From Chionoecetes opilio (lineage: Eukaryota > Arthropoda > Malacostraca > Decapoda > Majidae), in assembly GCA_016584305.1 (NCBI GenBank), contig JACEEZ010022621.1, positions 78,050 through 142,049 of the forward strand: DNA of 64,000 bases. Direction: 5' to 3'. Positions 1 through 10,586 of this stretch are shown here, piece by piece. The notes below the pieces were generated by a model that saw only the letters and a program-made list of their open reading frames with translations, had not been told where the DNA came from and did not search any database. The translations under genes and the position numbers were made by a program. Numbering within the stretch: position 1 is the stretch's first letter; each line of letters begins with the position of its first letter.

Positions 1-3000
1 CTTCACTGATAGCTAGCTAAAATCATTGAAAACACTACATTTTATGGGTTTATAGCAATATGATATGTAAAATTACTTGTATATATACAATAACGCTACA
101 GTTTACAAGAAACTATGAAAAACGCTTGCAATATACCGTTATATCACAATAAATAACCTATTGCTCTACTATTTATTAGCTTAATGTAATGAAAGCTACT
201 TATAGGTGCAAATTATTTAAAAAAAAGGATTATACTTGTATTTGTAAGAAAACTGCTATATATCACCGAATACTAGCTATAATCATTGAAAAGAACACAT
301 TTTGAGGGTATAAAGCATTATCATAAGGTAAATTCCTTCTATTAATGATATAACACTACAATTAACAAGAAACTATCAAAAAAACGTGTAATATACAATT
401 GTATCACAATATAGAGTCTCAAACTCCTATTATAAGCTTACAGTAGTTTAAAATAGCAATTTCTAACGAAAGCAACTATAATACCACATTTTGAATTTCT
501 GTATCAAAAAAAGGGCTGAATAATGTNCTTGAAAAAACGTGTTTCTAGGATTAAAATTGATACATAATTATCATTAAAAATACATTTTTTAAGCTCATAA
601 TATTGTAAAAATATTTTGTGAAAAAAGTGCGGGCTAATGTAAAATTTCGACATTTTTTAGGCCTTAAAAAATACATTAAAATACTTGGAAAAACGTTTTT
701 TTAAGATTAAAATTGATATCTAAATTTCATGAAAAATCCCTATTTTTAGCTATTAATTTTGTAAAATATAGTTGTAGCAAATATAAAAAGCTATTTTAGC
801 TACAGATATAAAGAAATATACTTCAATTTGTAGAAAAAATTACTTTTCACTGATAACTAGCTGAAATCATTGAAAACACTACATTTTATGGGTTTATAGC
901 AATATGTTTAAGTAAAACTATTTGTATATATACCAATAACGCTAAAGTTTACAAGAAACTATGAAAAACGCTTGAAATTTATACCGTTATATAGCAATAA
1001 ATAGCCTCTTACTCTTCTATTTAATAGTTTAAATGTAATGTAAGCTACTTAGAGGTGCAAATTATTCTAAAAAGAGGATTTTATACTTCAATTTGTAGGA
1101 AAACAGCTATATATCACTGAAAACTAGCTAAAATATTTAAAACACTACATTTAAGGTTTATAGCAATATAATAAGTAAAACTACTTGTATATATACAATA
1201 ACGCTACAGTTTAGAAGAAATATGAAAACGCTTGCATTATGCCGTTATATCACAAAAAATAACCTCTTACTCTTCTATTTAATAGCTTAATGAAATGTAA
1301 AGCTACTTATGTGCAAATTATTCTAAAAAGAGGATTTTATACTTCAATTTTGTAGGAAAACAGCTAATATCACCGATAAATAGCTATTATCATTGAAAAC
1401 ACTACATTTTATGGGTTTATAGCAATATGATAAGTAAACTACTTGTATATATACAATAACGCTACAGTTACAAGAAACTAGGAAAAACGCTTGCAATATA
1501 CACAATATATCACAATAAATAACCTCTTACTCTTCTATTTAATAGCTTAACGTAATGAAGCTACTTATAGGTGCAATTATTCTAAAATAGGATTTTATAC
1601 TCAATTTGTGGGAAAACAGCTACATATCACGATAACTAGCTATTTTCCCATTGAAAACACCTACATTTTATGTGTTTTATAGAAATATAATAAAAAACTA
1701 CTTGTACAATATGCTACAATGTTTACAATACCGCTACAGTTTAGAAGAAACTAGGAAAACGCTTGCAATATACCGTTATATCACAATAAATAACCTCTTA
1801 CTCTTCTATTTAATAGCTTAATGTAATGTAAGCTACTTATAGGTGCAAATTATTCTAAAAGGGGATTTTAACTTCAATTTTAGGAAAACAGCTATATATA
1901 AACCGATAAATAGCTAAAATCATTGAAAACACTATATTATTTTGGGTTTATATCAATATGTTAAGTAAAACTACTTTTATATATACAATAACGCTACAGT
2001 TTACAAGAAACTATGAAAAAACGCTTGCAATATCCGTTATATCACAATAATAACCTCTTACTCTTCTTTTTAATAGCTTAATGAAATGTAAGCTACTTAT
2101 ATGTGCAAATTATTCTAAAAAGAGGATTTTATACATCAATTTGTAGGAAAACAGCTATATATCACCGATAGATAGCTAAAATCATTGAAAACACTACATT
2201 TTATGGGTTTATAGCATTATAATAAGTAAAACTACTTGTATATATACATTAACGCTACAGTTTACAAGAAACTATAAAAACCTTGCAATATACCGTTATA
2301 TCACAATAAATAACCTCTACTCTTCTATTTAATAGCTTAATGTAATGTAAGCTACTTATAGGGTGCAAATTATTCTAAAAAAAGGATTTTTAATCTTCAA
2401 TTTGTAGGAAAACAGCTATATATCACCGATAAATAGCTATTATCATTCAAAACACTACATTTTATGGGTTTATACCAATATGGTAAGTAAAACTGCTTGT
2501 ATATATCCCAATAACGCTACAGTTTATAAGAACTATGAAAACCTTGCAATATACCGTTAAAATCACAAAATACCCTCTTACTCTTTCTATTTATTAGCTT
2601 AATGTAATGTAAGCTACTTATACGTCCCAAATTATCTAAAAAAAAGGATTGTTTACTTCAATTTGTAGGAAAAACAACTATATATCACCGGTAACTAGCT
2701 AAAATCATTGAAAAGAAACACATTGTGAGGGTATAAAGCATTATCATAAAAGGTAAATTCCTTATATTAATGATATAACACTACAATTAAGAAGAAAACT
2801 ATGAAAAACACGTATAATATACAATTGTATTCACAATCTAGTCTCAACTCCTCCTTATAAGCTTACCAGTAGATTAAAATAGCAATTTCTAACGAAACAA
2901 CCTATAATTCCACATTTTGAATTTCTCTATCAAAAAAAGGTGCTGAAAATGTCAATTTCGACATTTTTTAGCCCTTCAAAAATACATTAAAACACTTGGA

Positions 3001-3235
3001 AAAAACGTTGTATAAGAATAAAATTGGATACATAAATTACATGGAAAAATACCTATTTTAATCTCACTATATTGAAAATATTGTTGTGTAAAAGTGCTGA
3101 CTATTGTTAAATTTCCGACATTTTTTTAGCTTCAAAAATACCTTAAGGACATTGACAAAACGTTATTTTTAAGATTAAAATTGATACCTAAATTCATGAA
3201 AAATACATATTTTTTTAGCTCATAAACATTGTAAA
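1..3235 (+). repeat. AT-rich satellite array, error-rich segment 1
   Basis: Tandem satellite in draft quality. After a partial A unit comes a B+C block at about 284-839, ending in the fixed tail. Seven A units follow, starting near 847, 1113, 1371, 1628, 1900, 2162 and 2426. A second B+C block starts near 2707 and is broken at 3236 by unrelated sequence. Single-base gains and losses are frequent compared with the clean copies at 5.3-27 kb, so the differences here are probably sequencing errors. I see no host gene in this stretch. Confidence 0.93.
527..527. other. Ambiguous base marking a probable assembly join
   Basis: The single N lies inside the first C sub-repeat. Compared with intact copies (for example from 8132), about 50 bases of the C unit are missing at this point: the text jumps from the start of the unit to the CTTGAAAAAACG segment. 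The N therefore marks a join with lost sequence, not one uncertain base. Confidence 0.75.
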
Positions 3236-3407
3236 TTCAGACCAAGCCTCGGATAGGTGCATCCCTTGCTCTGCCAGTTACAATTCTAACAGGTGCCCTT
3301 CCCTGTAATACATGGCCATTCACATATATGCTTTCGCACCACCCTATATTTGTTTCAGCACCTATATGCAGAACACACCCAATTAAATATGTTGTATGAC
3401 GTGAGTG
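3236..3407 (-). other. Non-satellite segment replacing part of a C unit, open on the minus strand
   Basis: About 172 bp of clearly higher G+C than its surroundings sits inside a C sub-repeat. Left of it the satellite stops after CATAAACATTGTAAA and right of it resumes at TGAAAAAAACATTG. About 75 bp of the expected C unit is missing, so this is a replacement and not a clean insertion, and I see no target duplication. Read on the minus strand, the segment is open for 56 codons and closes with TGA at 3237-3239, right at the left junction. The predicted peptide includes GCVLHIGAETNIGW and VRIVTGRARD. I do not recognise the family. It could be a fragment of a gene or transposon captured by the array, or a chimeric read join. 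Confidence 0.6.
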
Positions 3408-5280
3408 AAAAAAACATTGTATTTAGGATTGAAATTGATATCTAATTTCATGAAAATACATATTTTTAGCTATTAATTTTGTAAAAATCTAGTTTAACAA
3501 ATAAAAAAGCATTACCTAAGATATAAAGAAATATACTTCATTGTAGAAAAAAAAAACAATCTTCACTGATAACTAGCTAAAATCATTGAAAACACTACAT
3601 TTTATGGGTTTATAGGAATATGATAAGTAAAACTACTTGTATATATACAATAACGCTTACAGTTTACAAGAAACTATACAAAACGATTGCAATATACCGG
3701 TATATCCCAATAAATAACCTATTGATCTTCTATTATTAGATTAATGTAATGTAAGCTACTTATAGGTGCAAAATTATTTTAAAAAAAAGGATATACTTGT
3801 ATTGTAGGGCAAAACTGCATATATCACGAATACTAGCTAAAATCATGAAAAGAACACATTGAAGGTTAGAAAGAATTAATCGCATAAAGGAAATTTCCTT
3901 CTATTAATGATATAAACACGACAAGACAAGAAACTATTCAAAAAAAAACGTGGTAATATACAATTGTATCACAATATAGAGTCTCAACTCCTATTATAGC
4001 TTACAGTAGTTAAATAGCAATTTCTAACGAAAGCAACTATAATACACATTTTGAATTTCTGTATCAAAAAAGGGATGAATAATGTCAATTTTCGACCTTT
4101 TTTTAGACCTTCAAAAATACATTTAAAAACACTTGAAAAAACGTTGTTTCTAAGATAAAATTTGATACATAATTTTTCATTAAAATACATATTTTAGTCA
4201 TAATATTGTTAAATTATAGTTGTGTAAAAGTGCTGCATAATGTCAAATTTCACATTTTTTAGGATTTCAAAAAGACATTAAAATACTTGGAAAAACGTTG
4301 TTTTTAAGATTAAATTGATATTAGCCCTAAATTCCCATGAAAAATACATATTTTTAGCTATTAAATTTGTAAAATATAGTTGCTCGCAAATATAAAAAGC
4401 TATTTAGCTACAGATATAAAGGAAATATAACTTCATTTGTAGAAAAAAAATTTACTTTTCACTGATAACTAGCTGAAATCATTGAAAACACTACATTTAT
4501 GGGTTATATAGCAATATGTGATATGTAAAACTTTTTGTATATATACAATAGATACAGTTTACATATGAAACTATGGGAAAAAACCTTGCAGTATACCGTT
4601 ATTATAGCAATAAAATAGCCTCCCTAGAACTCTTCTATTTACTAGCTTCACATGTAATGTAGCTACTTATAGGTGCAAATTTCTAAAAATGAGGATTTTT
4701 TACTTCAATTTGTAGGAAAACAGCTATATACTCACCGATAAATAGCTTAATATCCATTGAAAAACACTTACATTTATGGGATTTATAGCAATATAATAAG
4801 TAAAACTCTTGTAATATACATAAACGCTACAGTTTAAAGGAAAACTATGAAAAACGCTTGCAATATACGTTGTAAATCACAATAAATTATCCCCTCTTAC
4901 TATTCATTTAATAGCTTTAATTTAATGTAAGCTAACTTATAGGTGCAAATTAATCAAAAAAAGAATTATTTTATACCTCATAATTGTAGGGAAACAGCCT
5001 ATATATCAAGAAACACAGAGACAAGCATAAATATCATTGGAAAAACACTTACAATTTTATGGGTTGATAGCAATATAATAAGTAAAACTACGTTGATATA
5101 TAACAATAACTTAAGTTTTACAAGAAACATATGAAAAACGCTTGCAATATAACGTTATTCTCACAATAAATAACATCTTACTCTTCTATTAATAGTCTTA
5201 ATGTAATGTAAGTTACTCTATAGGTGCAAATTTATTCTAAAAAGAGGATTTTATACTTCAATTTGTAGGAAAACAGCTAC
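3408..5280 (+). repeat. AT-rich satellite array, error-rich segment 2
   Basis: The interrupted C unit is completed by about 3550. One A unit follows, then a B+C2 block at about 3843-4449, then A units starting near 4457, 4734 and 5006. The unit at 5006 is strongly altered just after its start. No gene is supported. Confidence 0.9.
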
Positions 5281-7687
5281 ATATCACTGATAACAAGCTA
5301 AAATCATTGAAAACACTACATTTTATGTGTTTATAGCAATATAATAAGTAAAACTACTGGTATATATACAATAACGCTACAGTTTAGAAGAAACTATGAA
5401 AAACGCTTGCAATATACCGTTATATCACAATAAATAACCTCTTACTCTTCTATTTATTAGCTTAATGTAATGTAAGATACTTATAGGTGCAAATTATTCT
5501 AAAAAAAGGATTGTATACTTCAATTTGTAGGAAAAAGCTATATATCACCGATAAATAGCTAATATCATTGAAAACACTTATTTATGGGTTTATAGCAATA
5601 TGATAAGTAAAACTACTTTGAACTATTATTACAATAACGCTACAGTTTACAAGAAACTAGGAAAAACGCTTGCAATATACACAAATATCACAATAAATAA
5701 CCTCTTACTCTTCTATTTAATAGCTTAACGTAATTTAAGCTACTTATAGGTGCAAATTATTCTAAAAGAGGATTTATACTTCAATTTGTAGGAAAACAGC
5801 TACATATCACTGATAACTAGCTAAAATCATTGAAAACACTACATTTTATGTGTTTATAGCAATAATAAGTAAAACTACTTGTAATATACAATAACGCTAC
5901 AGTTTAGAAGAAACTATGAAAAACGCTTGCAATATACTTTTATATCACAATAAATAACCTCTTACTCTCTATTAATAGCTTAATGTAATGTAAGTACTTA
6001 TAGGTGCAAATTATTCTAAAAAGAGGATTTTATACTTCAATTTGTAGGAAAACAGCTACATATCACTGATAACAAGCTAAAATCATTGAAAACACTACAT
6101 TTAGTGTTTATAGCATATAATAAGTAAAACTACTTGTATATAACAATAACGCTACAGTTTAGAAAAACTATGAAAACGCTTGCAATATACCGTTATATCA
6201 CAATAAATAACCATTTACTCTTTTTGAATAGCTTAATGTAATGTAAGCTACTTATAGGTGCAAATTATTCTAAAAGAGGATTTTATACTTCAATTTGTAG
6301 GAAAACAGCAAATATTCACCGATAAATACCTAATATCATTGAAAACACTACATTTTATGGGTTTATAGCAATATAATAGTAAACTACTTGTTAATATTAA
6401 TAACGCACATTTAGAAGAAACTATGAAAAACGCTTCACAATATACCGTTATATCACAATAAATATCTCTACTCTTCTATTTAATAGCTTAATGTAATGTA
6501 GCTACTTATAGGTGCAAATTAATCTAAAAACTTTTTTATACTTCAATTTGTAGGAAAACAGCTATATATCACCGATAAATAGCTATTATCATTGAAAACA
6601 CTACATTTTATGGGTTTATAGCAATATGGTAAGTAAAACTGCTTGTATATATACAATAACGCTACAGTTTATAAGAAACTATGAAAAACGCTTGCAATAT
6701 ACCGTTATATCACAATAAATACCCTCTTACTCTTCTATTTATTAGCTTAATGTAATGTAAGCTACTTATACGTCCAAAATTATTCTAAAAAAAGGATTGT
6801 ATACTTCAATTTGTAGGAAAACAACTATATATCACCGATAACTAGCTAAAATCATTGAAAAGAACACATTTTGAGGGTATAAAGCATTATCATAAGGTAA
6901 ATTCCTTCTATTAATGATATAACACTACAATTAAGAAGAAACTATGAAAAACACGTATAATATAAAATTGTATCACAATATAGTCTCTAACTCCTATTAT
7001 AAGCTTACAGTAGATTAAAATAGCAATTTCTAACGAAAACAACTATAATTCCACATTTTGAATTTCTCTATCAAAAAAAGGGCTGAATAATGTCAATTTT
7101 CGACATTTTTTAGCCCTTCAAAAATACATTAAAACACTTGGAAAAACGTTGTTATTAAGAATAAAATTGATACATAAATTACATGAAAAATACATATTTT
7201 AAGCTCATAATATTGTAAAATATTGATGTGTAAAAGTGCTGAATATTGTCAAATTTCGACATTTTTTAGGCTTTCAAAAATACATTAAGACACTTGAAAA
7301 AATGTTGTTTTTAAGATTAAAATTGATACCTAAATTTCATGAAAAATACATATTTTTAGCTCATAAACATTGTAAAATATAGTATTGTAAAAGTGCTGAA
7401 TAATGTAAAATTTCGACATTATTTAGCATTTCATAAATACATTAAAATTCTTGAAAAAACATTGTTTTTAGGATTGAAATTGATATCTAAATTTCATGAA
7501 AAATACATATTTTTAGCTATTAATTTTGTAAAATATAGTTGTAACAAATATAAAAAGCTATTTACCTACAGATATAAAGAAATATACTTCAATTTGTAGA
7601 AAAAAACCAATCTTCACTGATAACTAGCTAAAATCATTGAAAACACTACATTTTATGGGTTTATAGCAATATGATAAGTAAAACTAC

Positions 7688-7701
7688 TTGTATATATACA
7701 A
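7688..7701. repeat. 14 bp perfect palindrome in an A unit (representative)
   Basis: TTGTATATATACAA equals its own reverse complement. The same word, followed by TAACGCTAC, is present in most A units of the clean regions, about once per 262 bp. A few copies carry single changes such as TTATATATATACAA. Confidence 0.9.
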
Positions 7702-7787
7702 TAACGCTACAGTTTACAAGAAACTATGAAAAACGCTTGCAATATACCGTTATATCACAATAAATAACCTATTGCTCTTCTATTTAT

Positions 7788-7809
7788 TAGCTTAATGTAA
7801 TGTAAGCTA
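7788..7809. repeat. Dyad with 7 bp arms in an A unit (representative)
   Basis: Arms TAGCTTA (7788-7794) and TAAGCTA (7803-7809) are exact reverse complements separated by 8 bases (ATGTAATG). The dyad recurs in almost every A unit, about 100 bp downstream of the 14 bp palindrome. Confidence 0.9.
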
Positions 7810-8002
7810 CTTATAGGTGCAAATTATTTAAAAAAAAGGATTATACATGTATTTGTAGGAAAACTGCTATATATCACCGAATACTAGATAAAATCATTGA
7901 AAAGAACACATTTTGAGGGTATAAAGCATTATCATAAGGTAAATTCCTTCTATTAATATATAACACTACAATTAACAAGAAACTATCAAAAAAACGTGTA
8001 AT

Positions 8003-8014
8003 ATACAATTGTAT
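8003..8014. repeat. 12 bp perfect palindrome in a B unit (representative)
   Basis: ATACAATTGTAT is its own reverse complement and sits just before CACAATATAG in B units. It occupies the part of B that corresponds to ATATACCGTTATATCAC in A, where no such palindrome exists. Confidence 0.85.
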
Positions 8015-8042
8015 CACAATATAGAGTCTCAAACTCCTATTA

Positions 8043-8050
8043 TAAGCTTA
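8043..8050. repeat. 8 bp palindrome TAAGCTTA in a B unit (representative)
   Basis: This palindrome lies in the B segment that matches the TAGCTTA/TAAGCTA dyad of A. In the B unit at 29.2-31.8 kb the transposon landed immediately beside it. Confidence 0.85.
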
Positions 8051-9286
8051 CAGTAGTTTAAAATAGCAATTTCTAACGAAAGCAACTATAATACCACATT
8101 TTGAATTTCTGTATCAAAAAAAGGGCTGAATAATGTCAATTTTCGACCTTTTTTAGCCCTTCAAAAATACATTAAAACACTTAAAAAAACGTTGTTTCTA
8201 AGATTAAAATTGATACATAATTTTCATTAAAAATACATATTTTAAGCTCATAATATTGTAAAATATAGTTGTGTAAAAGTGCTGCATAATGTCAAATTTC
8301 GACATTTTTTAGGCTTTCAAAAATACATTAAAATACTTGGAAAAACGTTGTTTTTAAGATTAAAATTGATATCTAATTTGCATAAAAAATACATATTTTT
8401 AGCTATTAATTTTGTAAAATATAGTTGTAGCAAATATATAAAGCTATTTAGCTACAGATATAAAGATATATACTTCAATTTGTAGAAAAAAAAACCTCTT
8501 CAATGATAACTAGCTAAAATCATTGAAAACACTACATTTTATGGGTTTATAGCAATATAATAAGTAAAACTACTTGTATATATACAATAACGCTTAAGTT
8601 TACAAGAAACTATGAAAAACGCTTGCAATATACCGTTATATCACAATAAATAACCTCTTACTCTTCTATTTAATAGCTTAATGTAATGTAAGCTACTTAT
8701 AGGTGCAAATTATTCTAAAAAGAGGATGTTATACTTCAATTTGTAGGAAAACAGCTATATATCACTGATAACTAGCTAAAATCATTGAAAACACTACATT
8801 TAATGGGTTTATAGCAATATAATAAGTAAAACTACTTGTATATATACAATAACGCCACAGTTTACAAGAAACTATGAAAAACGCTTGCAATATACCGTTA
8901 TATCACAATAAATAACCTCTTACTCTTCTATTTAATACCTAATGTAATGTAAGCTTTTTATAGGTGCAAATTATTCTAAAAAGAGGATTTTATACTTCAA
9001 TTTGTAGGAAAACAGCTATATATCACCGATAAATAGCTAATATAATTGAAAACACTATATTTTATGGGTTTATAACAATATGATAAGTAAAACTACTTGT
9101 ATATATACAATACCGCTACAGTTTACAATAAACTAGGAAAAAGGCTTGCAATATACACAATATATCACAATAAATAACCTCTTACTCTTCTATTTAATAG
9201 CTTAACGTAATGTAAGCTACTTATAGGTGCAAATTATTCTAAAAAGAGGATTTTATACTTCAATTTGTAGGAAAACAGCTACATAT

Positions 9287-9548
9287 CACTGATAACAAGC
9301 TAAAATCATTGAAAACACTACATTTTATGTGTTTATAGCAATATAATAAGTAAAACTACTTGTATATATACAATAACGCTACAGTTTACAAGAAACTATG
9401 AAAAACGCTTGCAATATACCGTTATATCACAATAAATAACCTCTTACTCTTCTATTTAATAGCTTAATGTAATGTAAGCTACTTATAGGTGCAAATTATT
9501 CTAAAAAGAGGATTTTATACTTCAATTTGTAGGAAAACAGCTATATAT
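9287..9548 (+). repeat. Representative A monomer (262 bp)
   Basis: One clean A unit, running from CACTGATAAC to the base before the next CACCGATAA. Neighbouring unit starts at 8763, 9024, 9287 and 9549 give periods of 261-263 bp. Start variants are CACTGATAACTAGC, CACTGATAACAAGC and CACCGATAAATAGC, followed by AAAATC or AATATC. Each unit holds the perfect palindrome TTGTATATATACAA and a dyad with arms TAGCTTA and TAAGCTA. Confidence 0.95.
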
Positions 9549-9811
9549 CACCGATAAATAGCTATTATCATTGAAAACACTACATTTTATGGGTTTATAG
9601 CAATATGGTAAGTAAAACTGCTTTTATATATACAATAACGCTACAGTTTATAAGAAACTAAGAAAAACGCATGCAATATACCGTTATATCACAATAAATA
9701 CCCTCTTACTCTTCTATTTATTAGCTTAATGTAATGTAAGCTACTTATACGTCCAAAATTATTCTAAAAAAAGGATTGTATACTTCAATTTGTAGGAAAA
9801 CAACTATATAT

Positions 9812-10060
9812 CACAGATAACTAGCTAAAATCATTGAAAAGAACACATTTTGAGGGTATAAAGCATTATCATAAGGTAAATTCCTTCTATTAATGATATA
9901 ACACTACAATTAAGAAGAAACTATGAAAAACACGTATAATATACAATTGTATCACAATATAGTCTCTAACTCCTATTATAAGCTTACAGTAGATTAAAAT
10001 AGCAATTTCTAACGAAAACAACTATAATTCCACATTTTGAATTTGTCTATCAAAAAAAGG
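9812..10060 (+). repeat. Representative B unit (~249 bp), a diverged A relative
   Basis: It shares the A start (GATAACTAGCTAAAATCATTGAAAA) and then keeps A's order of words with many substitutions. Examples are GAACACATTTTGAGGGTATAAAGC against GAAAACACTACATTTTATGGGTTTATAGC, and AAACTATGAAAAACACGTATAATATAC against AAACTATGAAAAACGCTTGCAATATAC. It ends where the first C unit begins (GCTGAATAATG). B is always followed by C units and was never seen in tandem with itself. Confidence 0.9.
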
Positions 10061-10586
10061 GCTGAATAATGTCAATTTTCGACATTTTTTAGCCCTTCAA
10101 AAATACATTAAAACACTTGGAAAAACGTTGTTATTAAGAATAAAATTGATACATAAATTACATGAAAAATACATATTTTAAGCTCATAATATTGTAAAAT
10201 ATTGATGTGTAAAAGTGCTGAATATTGTCAAATTTCGACATTTTTTAGGCTTTCAAAAATACATTAAGACACTTGAAAAAACGTTGTTTTTAAGATTAAA
10301 ATTGATACCTAAATTTCATGAAAAATACATATTTTTAGCTCATAAACATTGTAAAATATAGTATTGTAAAAGTGCTGAATAATGTAAAATTTCGACATTA
10401 TTTAGCATTTCATAAATACATTAAAATTCTTGAAAAAACATTGTTTTTAGGATTGAAATTGATATCTAAATTTCATGAAAAATACATAGATTTTGCTATT
10501 AATTTTGTAAAATATAGTTGTAACAAATATAAAAAGCTATTTACCTACAGATATAAAGAAATATACTTCAATTTGTAGAAAAAAAC
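10061..10586 (+). repeat. Representative C sub-repeat run (three copies, 156-157 bp each)
   Basis: Copies begin at 10061, 10217 and 10374 with GCTGAATAATG or GCTGAATATTG. Each contains a GTCAAATTTCGACATT-type dyad, a TACATTAAAA segment, CGTTGTTTTTAAGATTAAAATTGATA and CATGAAAAATACATATTTT. Only the last copy carries the tail: AGCTATTAATTTTG, AAAAAGCTATTTACC, CAGATATAAAGAAATATAC and TTCAATTTGTAGAAAAA. The first copy differs most from the others (GTTATTAAGAATAAAATTG, ACATAAATTACATG), so copy types are ordered and not interchangeable. Confidence 0.93.

Noticed and set aside
3984..5134. Open frames at 3984-4190 (minus) and 4943-5134 (plus)
   Set aside because: Both lie in error-rich satellite where lost or gained bases remove stops by chance. 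Clean copies of the same units are not open there.
7393..7599. Repeated 68-120 codon open frames in the satellite (also 8279, 10372, 13188, 24171, 45286, 58176, 61675 and others)
   Set aside because: They are the same C sub-repeat read over and over, begin at GTG and not ATG, and have no gene signals. Not annotated as genes.
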